A stretch of DNA of 64,000 nt from Chimonanthus salicifolius (GCA_013350335.1 CM023533.1:31602869-31666868); one strand, 5' to 3'; shown: positions 34,101-46,561, counted from the stretch's first letter. Translations and numbers: made by a program. The notes: generated from the letters alone by a model not told the origin.

Positions 34101-37100
34101 TTCTTCGTCTCCAGCTGCCTCAGCGTTGTCTTCTTTTTTCTCTTTCCTTCATTTTTTTCATTCGCAGGTCCTTGCATGAGGACTGTTTGGTTTTTCTTTT
34201 TCTGTTTCTATGAGTAGTCCTCGGTATATATATATATATTTTTTTTTTTTTCGTCTTTTCTCATTCTTTCGGTTTATTTTCATTTGGAGGTCCTCGCAGG
34301 AGGATTGTTTAATTTTCTTTTTCTTTTTTTCCATGAGCAGGTCCCGGACGAGGGCTCTTTCAGATTTTTTTTCGTAGGGATACTGTTTTTAGATTTTTAA
34401 TTTCTTAATATCTTTTTTTTTCTGTTCTTATTAAAAAACCTCTCTTTTATTTTTTTTCTTTTCAATTTGTTTGTGTATTTTTTTAAAAAAAGCTCTATAA
34501 TATTTTTATTTTTTAAAAGAAAATTATTTGATTTATTTGTTGATTTCTTAAATTTATCAGTACTTAATATTTATATTTAAATTTCATATTAATATATTTT
34601 TGTGTCTTCTTTTGTGGATGGTGAATAAAATATTTGGATGTTTTAGATGACAATGATATATATAGTTTTAATCCAAGGTGTCCATGCGTCTCACCCAAGG
34701 GGACATTTTAACCTTTCCAATCCTTTAGATAAATCATGATTTGTTAAGAATTGAGATGCTTGGGCTTTTGCATTTTAATGGAATTTTGGATAATAAAAAT
34801 TTATGAATTATGATGATTTGGAATGTGTAAACTTGACTTCTAATGTATTTTGATTTAATTTTGCATCGGTGCATTTTGTCATATACTCATGTTTTCGCAT
34901 ATATGCTTTTATATAATGAGAAATTGTAAAATCATCTTACTATTCTATGTCATGTTATATGTATTTATAGTTTATATAATAATTTTTGAAAAAAAATTTG
35001 AACTTTACAATTTTACGATTTTCAATACGTGATTCACGATTCACACCTCAGACCGATTTTTCGATACGATTTGATTTTCACAACATTGCTTGTATGGGAC
35101 GTTGTAAAAATGCTTTAATGATGTGAAACATGTTTGTCCTGAAACACATACGAAAGAAAACTTTAAAAGATCTTATTATAAAAGGTTTTATAAAATACAC
35201 ACTCATGTTACATTTAGCATGCTTGAAAGACTAACATATTTAATAAAATTAAAGGAAATAATGGCATGGGTAAGATATTTCAATTAAAAGATTAAAAATA
35301 ATATAGAAATATAGTTTGAGTGGGACATTTGTGTTTGTATCCATGTCTTCGATTTTGTAAAAATGGAATGTTGTCCTTAGATGTTAATTCCGTTCTGTTT
35401 CAGTCAGAATGTTTTGGTTCTGAAAAAAATGGAATAGAACAATTTATACTTTGGGAATGAGTTCTGTTTGTTCTGGTTGAAATGGGCCCTATCCGGGTGA
35501 AGTGGGCTAGAATGACTTGTTTTGGTCCTATCTATTCCATAATAAATATAAAAGCCAACTGTACAGATTAAAAGCATACTTAATAAGCTAAAGTGGACCA
35601 AATTGCAGTCCAAAACTCAATTTCCAACCACTTCATCTTAATTGTCAAAGTTACCTGCTGCCCTTAATTGATGTACACTTGGTGACTTTGATCTCTAAGA
35701 TCTTGGGTTGAAATTTGGTCCACTTGAGGTGATCAATTCTATTTTCATTTCATATGGTTGATATTTTATGGATTTGGCATAAATTGGAAAAAGACCTAGT
35801 GTATCCATTTCTTTTGAGTTTTGATCTTTCATTTTGAATAAAATTAGATTTCAGGTTCATTTCTTGTACATTTCTTGGTTTTTTTTGGTCTAATTTAATT
35901 TTTATTTGAGTAAAATTGAAACCTTCTTAACTTAGTATTTGTTAATTTTGCTATTATAACTCAAGATTAGGAAGATGAATAGGTATATAATGTTAGTTTA
36001 TGTCTTTATGTGTATAGCTAGTAAAAAAATGATGAAAATAATTAATTGCAACTTTTTTTATAAGTTTGTAGTATTTTCTTTATATTCTATCATTTTTTAA
36101 AATTTTAATAGCTTTTTAGCTGTCTTTTCCAAAATTGAACATTGAAATGGCTGGAACATCAAAATGTTTGGCGATGTAGACAAAACCAGAACGGGTTTTG
36201 GAATGGATCTAACAACCTCACCATCACCAGTTGATAACCCATTCTGCCAACATCACCACCTTGTCATGTTATCAACATTGTTTTTATGTTCTGTTTGGAG
36301 GTCAAATAATTGTCATTTACTACATCTACATTACCATTATGTTTGAGGATGATTTCTAATTGTTTTCTATTTCTGTAGATGCTGCAGAAGATAAAAATGA
36401 TGATGAAACAACTAGTGAAAACAAAGCAAGTACTGATCATGACAGGCCTGAAACAAGTTCATCAGACAAGGGTAGGAGGTATGATAGGAGGAGTAGAGAA
36501 AGGGATAGGGAGAGGGATTTGAAACGGGAGAAGGAACGTGAGTTAGAGAGATATGAAAGAGAACGGGAAAGAGAGAGACAGAGGAGGGAGAGGGAACGTG
36601 AATTGAAAATCCGAGAGGCAGAGCGTTTATATAAGGAACGTGTTAAGGAGTGGGAATCTAGAGAGAGGGAGAAAGAGTATCAGAGGGTGCATGAAAAGGA
36701 GAGGGAGAAGGAAAGGGAAAGGGAGCGGCGGAGGGAGATCATGGATCAGGAAGATGAGAGTGATGATGATGATACAAGAAAACGAAGACGCCGAAGTAGT
36801 GCATATGAGGAGAAGAGGAAAAAGAGGCAACGAGAAAAGGAAGAGGACTTGGCTGATCGGTTAAGAGAAGGGGAGGAAATTGCTGAGGCTAAGAGGAGGC
36901 TGGTTGAAGATCAGCTGCGGCAAAAAGATGACCTCAAGTCCATGTTTAGTCAACAAATGAATGGGAGTGACAAACCAATGGTAACAGAAGAAGGAAATGT
37001 TGTCGAAGATAAACCAAGTGCTTTAGCTAAGGCCCAAGGAAGTGACTCAAGTCAAGCTGATCATGCAGGTGAATTTCTTATGCCTTCCATTCTCAGATAG

Positions 37101-39828
37101 TGGACAAATATACAATATTTGCTAGTACCATACTGCCATTTCATGTGCATGTCAGGGAGTTGTTTTGCTTATCCAAACTTGCAAATGATGGCCTAATCTG
37201 GACAAGATTTTCCTAAAAAATTATCCCTTTGGATATGCTACGGACCTAGCGCCATATTGATTGACTTGTAACTTGTTGGCTGAAGTAAACATGCCATTTG
37301 TGTCTACCATTTAATCTGGTATAATTTTTCTGCAGAACTACTAATAATTGTGCTCCATTTTCTTGATTTTTTGCATTTTCTTATTTGACAGGTGATACAG
37401 TTTCAAGAAATGGCAATTGGGATGAAGTATCTATGGGATCGGCTGCTGTAGACATGACAAATAGCAACGGTCCTGCCAGAAAGCTGGGGTTTGGTCTTGT
37501 AGGATCGGGCAAGCGAACGACTGTTCCTTCTGTTTTCCATGAAGAGGATGATGATGATGTAGAGAAGGATAAAAAGATGAGACCTCTGGTGCCCATCGAC
37601 TATTCAACCGAAGAGTTACAGGCAGTTCAAGCTACTGATTCGGGGGCACCACCTAATTTAGTGGCTGCTGCGGAATTTGCAAAGCACATCTCCAATGTTA
37701 ACCCCAAAGAAGAGAGGCTTGAATGTGAAAGTGACCGAAGCAGGAGATCGAGTGATAGGTCCAGCCAAAGAGATCGTGAGCGGAATGATGAAGAGAATGG
37801 CCGCAGTAGGGATGAAAACAGAGGGAAGATACATGATAGGATTCCTGATCGCGAACATGCTGCAGACAAGTTAAAGACATCAGAAAACAAGAAGCTTTTG
37901 GATGCAAAACAGTTGATTGATATGATCCCAAAAACAAAGGAGGAATTATTTGCATATGACATAAACTGGGCAATCTATGACAAGGTGAGTAACATGTATT
38001 CAGATTTACTTGTTCCTTCTCCGCATTGCATGGACTTTCTATGCACATAAATGTTTAGTTGGGAATCCCATGAGAGCTCTCATGGTGAGAACCCCTTATT
38101 TGGGGCTCACTTTGGGCTCCATCTGCATCCTCCCTACCCTCTGCTCACTACCTACCTGTGAATTGGGTCTCTACTCAAATGGATATTGTACGTGAGTAGA
38201 CCTGCAAGGCTGCAATTGGATTGAAATTTGATAAAATTGCATTTCTATCTGCTGTCGATTCTTAGAGTCTTACTAGACGATTCGTATCTTACGATTCATA
38301 CGATATGATAAGAGGAATGATTCGTAAATAATAGAATTATGGGGTTATTAGGAGTGCGAAAGTATGAAACGTTTTGTTTTAATGAGTTTTAAAGCTTGAG
38401 TTGATGGGACATTTGAGATCTTTCAATTTTTTGAAGGCTTTTTAGTTCATTGTTGACTTTTCATAGTATAGTTGGATTATATACTGATCTTATACTTTTT
38501 GGAGTTGAAGCATTAAAATTTGAACTCCAATCAACTAATTATATAATATTCACTTAATAATGAAAGAAAGTTGGAGAGTTTCTTATATTATTACATTTTA
38601 GATATATTTTAGTCATTTCATATTAAATATTTTTTTAGGGAAAACAATTATAAATCTTACGATTCTATGATACACGATTTGCGGTTCAATATGTATAACA
38701 ATTTTACGATATGATTTGATTTTCATAACATTGGTCTCTATCATCATCAAACACCACTTGTCTTGCCTATTATTTCTTGAATAGAAAAGCTCCTAGTCTT
38801 CTATACAAAATTATGTTATCATCCTCCTTTTACTATCCACTTATTTGTTACTCTTCCCTTCTGATGTACCATGTGTCAACCAGTGGCTAATTCTAAAAAC
38901 AAGCTCAGTAACTTATTTTGACCACCTTTTTTTTTCCTTTAAAAAGAGTATACTTCCCATCTTGAAGGTGTGGCAGACCATGTTTGTTTTTCACAACAAA
39001 CAGGTGTATTTGAACGCCAATTATGCTTTTGGGGAAATGTACCAATGTGTCAACCAGCAGCTAATTCTAAAAATGAGTTTACTAACATACTCTCACCATC
39101 TTTCATTTAAAAAAAAGGTGAGTAAACTTACCATCTTAAAGGTGTGTCAAACCTTGTTTGTTTTTCCTAGCAAACAGGTGTATTTGAATGCCTATTATGC
39201 TTTTGGGGAGATGTCCTAGCCAACCCCTGCTTACAGTGGGGCTTCATCTGGGAAATGCACATCATTAGGATTGATTCATGAATTAGAACTCTTCATATGT
39301 GTGGCAAATTTTCATTACTGTTTACCAATCTACCTTCAACCCAAGTGATGGTTGACTGTATTTTCATGCCATGCAAAATGCTTAATGGATGGTTGAGTCT
39401 AGGAGAGGCAAACATTTACAATTAAGGTCTTGAACATAAATATAAATACTCTCTATATAGATCACTTTTGATGGTTAATTTTATTTTATATCAACTTTAA
39501 GGTGTGCTCTATTGGCTATAGCTGTGATACTTGGTGGTGGTGGTTTGATGACTTTGTATGTATTTCACAGCACGAGCTTCATGAGAGGATGAGACCATGG
39601 ATCTCTAAGAAGATTACAGAGTTTCTTGGAGAGGAAGAAGCTTCAGCATCATTGGTAGATTACATTGTTTCAAGTACTAAACATCATGTTCAGGCATCTC
39701 AAATGCTTGAACTGCTTCAATCAATTTTGGATGATGAAGCTGAAATGTTTGTTCTGAAGATGTGGAGGATGCTTATCTTTGAAATCAAGAAAGTAGAAAC
39801 GGGTCTCTCTTTGAAGCCTCGTGCATGA
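28198..39828 (+). CDS. RBM25: RBM25-type splicing factor (RRM + PWI), 7 exons, 986 aa
   Basis: Exons are 28198-28798, 31522-31766, 31872-32024, 32857-33277, 36379-37068, 37392-37984 and 39571-39828. All junctions are GT..AG and all phases join to 987 codons including TGA. Residues 1 to about 255 are Pro/Asn/Ser-rich. An RRM follows at about 262-345 (RNP2 VYIGKI, RNP1 RGFGFCEF). Next come an acidic linker, an Arg/Glu-rich stretch (about 480-620), an acidic/RD-rich region, and a C-terminal PWI domain (MRPWISKKITEFLG, VQASQMLELLQSILDDEAEMFVLKMWRML). In the family this protein acts in the nucleus on U1 snRNP-linked 5' splice site choice. The start is the first ATG in frame, although the frame stays open upstream. 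The gene looks intact. Introns 1, 4 and 6 carry repeats. Confidence 0.93.
28960..29650 (+). repeat. Degenerate tandem repeat in RBM25 intron 1
   Basis: About four diverged units of about 165-205 bp recur. Each has an AGAACAGATTT-like block (near 29008, 29174, 29342 and 29548), a GATGRTAAAAAATGGAAAA-like block, a TTGTCAACA-like block and a TTCATGATTTCAGCRTGGTA-like end. The repeated TTTCAG resembles a 3' splice site. It lies fully within intron 1. Confidence 0.6.
33756..35088. mobile_element. hAT-type non-autonomous element in RBM25 intron 4, 1.3 kb
   Basis: The left end reads CACTGTTGTCAAAATCATC. The right end, on the minus strand, reads CAATGTTGTGAAAATCAAAT. The flanks are CTTGTACA (33748-33755) and CTTGTATG (35089-35096), a 6/8 match to an 8-bp duplication. 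The interior is low-complexity, with a long T/C-rich stretch (34000-34560) and no transposase. The end sequence matches the family at 9084-10196. Confidence 0.65.
38060..38740. mobile_element. Transposon remnants in RBM25 intron 6
   Basis: The left part (38060-38275) shares AGAGCTCTCATGGTGAGAAC, a GGGGCTCAC..TTGGGC block and TTGATAAAATTGCA with 41120-41340. The right part ends at 38733 with, on the minus strand, CAATGTTATGAAAATCAAAT, the end of the hAT-like family at 33756 and 9084. I could not find its left end or an 8-bp duplication. Confidence 0.45.
38865..39216 (+). repeat. Two-copy tandem duplication (about 175 bp unit) in RBM25 intron 6
   Basis: The block from ATGTACCATGTGTCAACCAG to TATGCTTTTGGGGA is repeated immediately with about 80% similarity by eye. 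Shared segments include CAACCAG..GCTAATTCTAAAAA, CCATCTT.AAGGTGTG and AACAGGTGTATTTGAA. Each copy leaves a short open frame, which explains the 124-codon ORF here; it is not a gene. Confidence 0.75.
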
Positions 39829-40275
39829 GGAGAATGGTCAGGTATGCTCTAATTTTAATTTTCTGTTTCTTACTCTTTCATTTGCTTATATGGTTGTAAT
39901 TAACCATATCAACAAAGGAAAAAGACTGAAAAAGGATATCTTTGTGGAGTACATGTGGATTTTGTCTTCATATCAGTCAAATTTTGCTTTCATATTCCAG
40001 TTTTATGCCTGATATTTTCCAAGATGGGTGTCTGAATCTTTTCTCTACTTGTATTAGTGCCATTGCATAGCCAACCCGTCACATATCTGGAAACTTGTTA
40101 ATGTTTGGGAAACTGCACTTCTGTATTCTGATGGTGGGATGGTCTACTTCCCTGATACTTTTTTGGTTTTTTGAATTTACCATGAGATTTGAGGTGTTCT
40201 GGTAACAGAACTCTACCACTTGAATGATCTTAGAGATTGACCATTGCTTGTAGTTACAGATTACTGACTTGTGAT

Positions 40276-40944
40276 TAGACCTGTTCATGTGCCTGCACCC
40301 AGCTCGCGGCCTGTCTGAACCTGTCATAAAGTGAATAGGTTTAAACTTTGAACATATATAATATTTAGCTAAATGTGCAGGCTTGGGCTAATTAAATAAG
40401 TCTGTGAAGCTTGTTGGGTTGGGTGAGCTTAGGCTAATTGATAAGCCTGTGAGCGTGTTGGGCTTGAATGATCTTAGAGATTGACCATTGCTTGTATGTG
40501 TGTGTGTATGGCTGGTCCTTTTTTTTTTTTTCATTTTTTTTGAAATTAAGTAAAAAATAACTGTACAAATTGAAGCTAGACTTGATGAACACATGGACTA
40601 AAATTTAGCTCAAATTTCAATATCTAGCCACTTGATCATCTTGGTGATTTTTAAGGACATTTGGTGAGTTTTGACCATTAAGATCGAGTTGCTAGAAATT
40701 GACTTTTTGACTGAAATTTGATCCATTTTAGCTCATCATGTCTATTATCAATCTGAATGGCTGAATTTTAAAGAGGATCAAATAGGTATATGCTTGGACT
40801 TGGTATTTCCCAACCAGGTGGACTGGGGCTTTTGTCTTGAAAATTCCAATGGGTTGTGGGTTGGCTTGGGCTTTTATAATATCCAAATGGGTGGGACTGA
40901 TATTGAGGAAAGCTTGGCCCGAACCTAGCCCATGTACAGGACTA
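40276..40944. mobile_element. hAT-like MITE (TAGACCTGTTCATG ends)
   Basis: The left end reads TAGACCTGTTCATGTGCCTG and the right end, on the minus strand, TAGTCCTGTACATGGGCTAG. The flanking octamers CTTGTGAT and CTCATGAC match at 5 of 8 positions, a weak duplication. The interior has repeated GGGCTTGGGCTAATT-like motifs. A related element appears to lie at about 50252-50753. No ORF is supported. Confidence 0.5.
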
Positions 40945-41119
40945 CTCATGACATATATTCAACTTAGTGACTCAAGGATTGGAATCACGTCACTGTTTTT
41001 ATAATTTAAATTAAAAAGTAAATTTAGATTCTTTAAAATTGAATATAAAATTATATGCACTGAAATAAATAAAAGAACATTATGAGATATTGACTTTATG
41101 AACTACCATTCATCATCTA

Positions 41120-41470
41120 TGAGAATGCTCAGCCAAGAATCCCAAAAGGTCTCTCATGGTGAGAAGTTCTCATGTGGGGTCCACCTTGGCCCCCCTTGGG
41201 CATCCCTTTCCCATCCCACAGCCATTATCCACATTTAAATAGGGTTTTTATTGAATTGGATCCTATAACCAAGTTACATGCATTGCAGGATTGAACTTGA
41301 TAAAATTGCAACCTTTCTACTATTGATTTTTTATTCCTTCTGTAACTATGGTAAGAGTAATTCTATTGAGCCAATTTTTATCTGTCATATCTAGGTGTGC
41401 ACCTTTTTAACCCACCCAACCCATGGTTATAGGTTCGCACATGGAGCTCTCGTTGTGAGAACTCTTCATG
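41120..41470. repeat. Dispersed repeat related to 38060-38275
   Basis: The segment repeats the GAATCCC..TCTCATGGTGAGAA and TTGATAAAATTGCA blocks of the copy in RBM25 intron 6. A third partial copy (GGAGCTCTCGTTGTGAGAAC) is at about 41443. Its class is unknown. Confidence 0.45.
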
Positions 41471-41670
41471 GGCTGTGTGGCTGGTGTATATATAGACCAA
41501 ACATCCCCATCACTCTTCCTATAAAATACTTTTAGCTGTTCATCAAATGAATATTTACTGTTAATTATTAAATGACTGATCCACTTTATCTAGTGTGATG
41601 GGTCTGTTGCAAAGATCTTTGATTGAGTATGGAGCCTTAGCAAAATTATCTCGATCCAATTATTGAAGGT

Positions 41671-41960
41671 TTTTTTTTTTTTGAAATGGTTAATACATTA
41701 GAAGAAAAAGGGGCACCAGAGGTGCAAGTACAAAAAAGAACAACAAGAACAAAAAGGAACACACAACACAACAATACAAGAACCCAACAATCCAGGAACA
41801 TCCACAGTAAAACCACTAGGAAAAGAGCTAAGCTAAATCAGCACAATCTTTCCAAGCACGCAAGATGTCAGTTATGGAGATATTCCTAAATTCCACGAGA
41901 GACGAAGCTCAAGATGCACACTTAGCGAGGACTCTAGAAGAAGCTGCTTTGGCTGATTCA
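41671..41960 (-). mobile_element. LINE 3' end remnant
   Basis: The minus strand ends GGTGCCCCTTTTTCTTCTAA..ACCATTTC followed by a run of A (T-run at about 41671-41683 on the plus strand). This is the style of plant LINE 3' untranslated ends. No coding domain is visible in the short piece. Confidence 0.45.
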
Positions 41961-42179
41961 GCACAATCTTTAAAAATTATATAATAATGTTCTCCATATT
42001 TTCATGACTCTAAATTATTTTTTATTCATTGGACTTTTTCATCCCATGTGGGGCCCAACTTTGCCCCATATGTTGGCCCTTTGAATAGATGTTTTCATTC
42101 AAGAACATGATACCAATAAGAAATCACATTGATCCAATCATAAAATGCATATTTTTTATCTCCATAAAAAATATAGATT

Positions 42180-42523
42180 GTTAAATTTGTAAGCCTTTAT
42201 ATCTAAGGCTTACTAAACTATTAAATTTTGAACTGCTATTGATTGAATGGGGTTGAATGTTTGCTCACTTCTAATTTAACTAATGATTTACCTATTCATA
42301 CGCTAGACCTAATGGATAGTAAGGTTTATATTCACCTACCCCTCCAATGATAAATCCGTACCGTTTATATTCACCTTCCCTTGTGAATTGGTATATATCC
42401 TAAATTGGCACCCACCAGCTTTATACATTGTTAAATTTTAAATTGCATTTATCTAAGGTCATGATGATGAATGGGGTTGAATGTTTGCTCACTTCTAATT
42501 TAACTAATGATTCACCTATTCAT
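42180..42523 (+). repeat. Direct repeat around GGGGTTGAATGTTTGCTCAC
   Basis: A block of about 55 bp (from GAATGGGGTTGAATGTTTGC to CCTATTCAT) occurs at about 42245-42299 and again at 42469-42523, almost identical. Similar TATCTAAGG and TTAAATTTT sequence precedes each copy. Confidence 0.65.
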
Positions 42524-42669
42524 CTACTTTCTAGTGATTAAAATGCAGTTAAGTAGGTCGAGAGACATGAAATAAAGACCGATCTCTTTCTATCATTACT
42601 CGTATATATACATACACCAGACCTAATGGATTCAATTTCTCCCTCATTCGTATATATGACATCAATTTG

Positions 42670-45320
42670 AATTGATCCAACTTGACGAATTTCTACCATT
42701 GAATAAAGCTGAATTTCAAATGGATGGAGCTAAAATATTGGCTAACCGGCTGAAGTTGGTTCTCCCTCATATTATTTTTCCACAACACAGTGCTTTCTTG
42801 GAAGACATGCTGATTGTAGATTCGGTTGTAGTGGTCCATGAATGTCTGGACTCTAAATTTTATAAGGGGAAATATGAGTGGTTCGTAATTTGGATTTTCA
42901 AAAAGTTTATGATAATGTGGATTAGTCTTTTCTAGATTACGTTTTGGAGAGAATGGGTTTTGGTGATCATTGGAGGAATTGGATGTGCGCCTGTCAGCCC
43001 ATTTGTCTGTGTTGGTGAACGAGAGTCTTAAGGGGTTTTTCAGAATGGAGAAGGGAGTTCGACAGGGGGATCCTCTATTTCCATATCTCTATGTAATTGT
43101 GGTTGAGGCTCTCCATCTCATGTCTCAGGTTGTCTATTCTTAGGGTTGTATTCATGGTTTCTGTATCGGGCATTCAGATATCGAGGTTTCTCATTTGCAT
43201 TATGCTGATGATACAATTCTCTTCCTTAAGGTGGATGAGGAGGTTTTGAGAATGGTCCAAGCCGTTCTTCAGTGGTTTCAAATTTGTTTAGTACTGAAGA
43301 TTAATTTTGATAAAAGTGAATTGATTGGGGTGCATGTTGAGTATAGGCAGTATGTGGAGCTGGCGTCTCTGTTGGGTTGTAAAGTTGCATCCTTTCCTTT
43401 TATGCATCTTGGGATTCTTCTTTGCAAAGGAAAACCTCGAAAGACATCTTGGGATTGATAAAATGGAGAGGAGACTTTCAACTTGAAAGGGTAAGTATTT
43501 GTCAATTGGAGGTAGGATCATTTTGATATAGGCGGTTTATCTAGCCTTCCAGTCTATTTTCTTAGTGTGTTTTAATGCTCAGTTGCGGTGGTTGAAAATT
43601 TGGAAAGGATTAAGAGACAATTCTTGTGGAATGATGATTGAAAAAACAGAAATTCCATTTGGTTAGTTGGTCCAAGGTTTGTAAACCTAAAGAGGACGGA
43701 GGTCTTGGGATTCTGCTAATTTGTTTGTTCAATGATGCTCGGCTGGGGAAGTTGCCATGGAGGTTGGGTGACTCTTCTGAAGGTTTATGGAAGGAATCCG
43801 TAGGAATTATAGGTTGCATGGATATGTGTGGAGGATTGCTAATGCTAATAGGAGAGATTCTGGTTTTTGGAAGGGAGTTTGTTATGTGGCGTCGACTTTT
43901 GATCGTCACATTCGGTATCGAGTGTACTCTAGGTGATGACATTTTCTTTTGGTTGGATAAATGGCTGGGTGATGCTCCTTTGGCTCAGCCGTTTCGTGTG
44001 CTCTTTTCTCGAGCTTCAAATATAGAAGCTACAATTAGGGAGTGCTATTATTTAATTCATAATAAGGTGGGCCCTCAGTCTTGGAGAGAGTTGGAGGATT
44101 GGATGGTAAAGGTTGGGTGTCTTGAATGAATCTTTTGGAAAGTGTATTTGTGGTCCTCATGGCATATTTTTTATTAAGTCTTTTTGTAAGAATCTATTGA
44201 TGGTTGGTCAGGTTCTTTCTATTTACCTTAAAATTTAGGTGGGGGTCTTTCCTTTTAAGGTGAAGGTTTTGGATGACTTGTAGGGAAACAATTTTTTTTT
44301 AAACTATTTTTAGGCTGCGTTTGCGGAAGATGCTTATTGTGAATGCCTATCCTTTATGTTTATCTGATACTAAGTCAGTGAATCATTTATTGCTTCATTG
44401 TCGGTTCTCTCATCAAATTTGGGTGCATTTTTTTCAGCTGTTGAGTATTGATTTTTGTCTTCTACAAGTGGCGTGAGTTGTTTAATGAAGAGGTGGTTGT
44501 GATAGGTAGTTTTTTCCATCGAAGTCTGTGGCATGCGACAGTCCTGAGAATTATTTGGTCCATTTGGTTGGAAAGAAATTTAAGGATTTTTCAAGGTAAG
44601 GAATTGCTCACTATCGGATCTCCTGGATGTTATTAAACTTCGGGTTGCTTAGTGGATGGTCGGGTCGACGAAGTTTTGGGTGTATTTATTTCGGGGTTGT
44701 GTAGGGATTGGGCATCGGTGGATTCGACTATGCATCATTTGGATTTATGCCTCAAGTCCCTTGGTCTCCTCTATTGGGATTTTCAAACTCAATTTCGACT
44801 GCAATTGTATGTGGGAGATTGGTCTTGCAGGTTATGGAGGGGTCATTGTTATGGAGGGGTCATTTGTAATGGTTTGGGGTTTACAGTGCTTTCCTTTGCT
44901 GACCTAATTCCTAATGGATCAGTAATTTAGGTGGAATTATTTGCATTATGGAGAGGCATTTTGGAGCTGCAAGAGTAAAGGGTTTATGAGAGCATTGTTG
45001 AAGGTGATTCTAAGGTAGTTGTGGGGTGGACGTTGGGATCTCAATGCATGTGTATCTTAGACAGAATAGAGAGGATTCGGCATACTATTGCTTCCTATGA
45101 TTTTAAGATTGCTTGGGCTCCTCGGTTAGCTAACTCAGCTACATATGATTTGGTCCGTCAACTCTTGACTTTAACTATGAAAATTGTAAACAAATTCTTG
45201 TAATTTTGGGAAGGGGGGTTTTGTTTGGTTATTTCCATTTGGTGGGTTCCTTATGCCTGCCTTTTTTCGTCTTTCTTGTATCTTCCTTGTGATTAATAAA
45301 GTTACGTTTAAAAAAAATGG
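42670..45320 (+). mobile_element. Decayed LINE (L1-type): RT, zf-RVT and RNase H
   Basis: The plus strand encodes a plant L1 ORF2 in broken frames. It begins with ANRLKLVLPHIIFPQHSAF. The RT palm follows, including RQGDPL near 43060 and HYADDTILF at about 43195-43221 (catalytic YADD intact). Then come KFHLVSWSKVCKPKEDGGLG (43650-43710), a zf-RVT-like end (SVNHLLLHCRFSHQIW, near 44378) and an RNase H-like tail (IVEGDSKVVVGWTLGS, then APRLANSAT). The 3' end is near 45300, reading ATTAATAAAGTTACGTTTAA and an A run. Many stops and shifts make it inactive. The 5' part (ORF1, endonuclease) is missing. Confidence 0.85.
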
Positions 45321-45329
45321 ATGAAGGTG

Positions 45330-46090
45330 CTTGGGGGCTTGGATTTTAATGGTACACCACACGGTCTGGTGGGATTTGAGTGAAATTCCATTTACATATG
45401 ATTACCTCTTGCAGACCATAAGATGGAACAAGGAAGAAGTAGTAAACGAGATAGGACGTGAATGGAATTTGAGAAAAAGAGGAGAAGGATACAATTGATA
45501 TATCGAAAAAGGAAATTAATGTGCCAACTAAAAGCGTGTGCGCACGGGCGGGTGGGCCTTTGAAGACTTGGATTGAAGTACTAAGAGAAGGCATATGGTT
45601 TTTGGAGTCGCAGAAAATTAAAAAATTGGATTGGAGTAAAAGATGAAAATGGATGATGATCATATGTAGAAAGTACTAGAAGAGGAGACCTTAAATATTT
45701 GGAGTGAAGAAAATATGAAAAAACAGATGGGAAAGCAGCTTTGATAATTATGATGGTTTTATGTTTAGAATGCCCTCTATAGGAAAACCAAAAAAATGCT
45801 TGTGCAGTAGGGTACACAGGAAACGAGAATGTTGGCCTTTCTTTAAAGGGTAATGGTAGAAGAAGAGAGAATGTACAGGTGTGGTTTTAACTCCTTTATT
45901 TTCCCCTCTTCTGAGCAAAACGTCTGTCTGTTGAGTGACCTAGGTCAAACTAGGGTGATTGTGAGGGGTCCAACGTATAGGTGGCTTGACTCCGTTTCAG
46001 CAGAAAGTGACCAAAGTAGGCTTTAAGTTGACCTGTCAAGAAGCAACTGCGTTTGTAATTGGCTATTTAATCAAATGGTTGTGGGAGATG
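45330..46090. other. Intergenic DNA without recognisable gene
   Basis: Mixed-composition sequence follows the LINE 3' end. Minus-strand frames at 45346-45817 are open but have no domain or conserved look. No terminal repeats were found. Confidence 0.35.
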
Positions 46091-46092
46091 AC

Positions 46093-46561
46093 GAGCAATG
46101 ATCCATTGGGATAATTTGTTGAGATCATTAATTAATATCCTTAAAATAAGTTTAGATCTTTCTTGTAGGAACCACCTTGAAACATGGGGATGGATTGGTT
46201 ACAGTTTGGATTGGGTCCTACCTAAAATCAGCTTGAATGGATCATCCTCATTCCCTAAATAAGCTTTTTAAATTCTCTCTCAATAAGTTGATTTTAAAAG
46301 CCACATGATTTAACTGTCAATGAGAATTGGGAGTTAATCCAATGGTGAGTGCAGTCTGGAAAGGGTTCAAACTGGGAAGAACCTATCCATGGGAAAGAGC
46401 AATGATCCATTGGGATAATTCGTTGATATTTTTAGATCTTTCTTGTAGGAACCACCTTGAAACATGGGGATGTGGATTGGTTACAGTTTGGATTGGGTCC
46501 TACCTAAAATCAGCTTGAATGTATCCTCCTCATTCCCTAAGTAAGTTTTGTAAAATCTCTC
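46093..46561 (+). repeat. Direct duplication of about 165-190 bp
   Basis: GAGCAATGATCCATTGGGAT to TCATTCCCTAARTAAG is present at 46093-46281 and again at 46397-46561, almost identical over TTTCTTGTAGGAACCACCTT and the following 90 bp. The first copy has about 25 extra bp (ATTAATTAATATCC region). The spacer is about 115 bp. Confidence 0.8.

Noticed and set aside
33951..34217. 88-codon Phe/Ser/Leu ORF in RBM25 intron 4
   Set aside because: It is low-complexity polypyrimidine inside a hAT-like element.
39502..39570. Extension of the last RBM25 exon upstream of 39571
   Set aside because: The frame is open, but TTTCACAG at 39563-39570 is a good acceptor and the upstream codons do not resemble the family.
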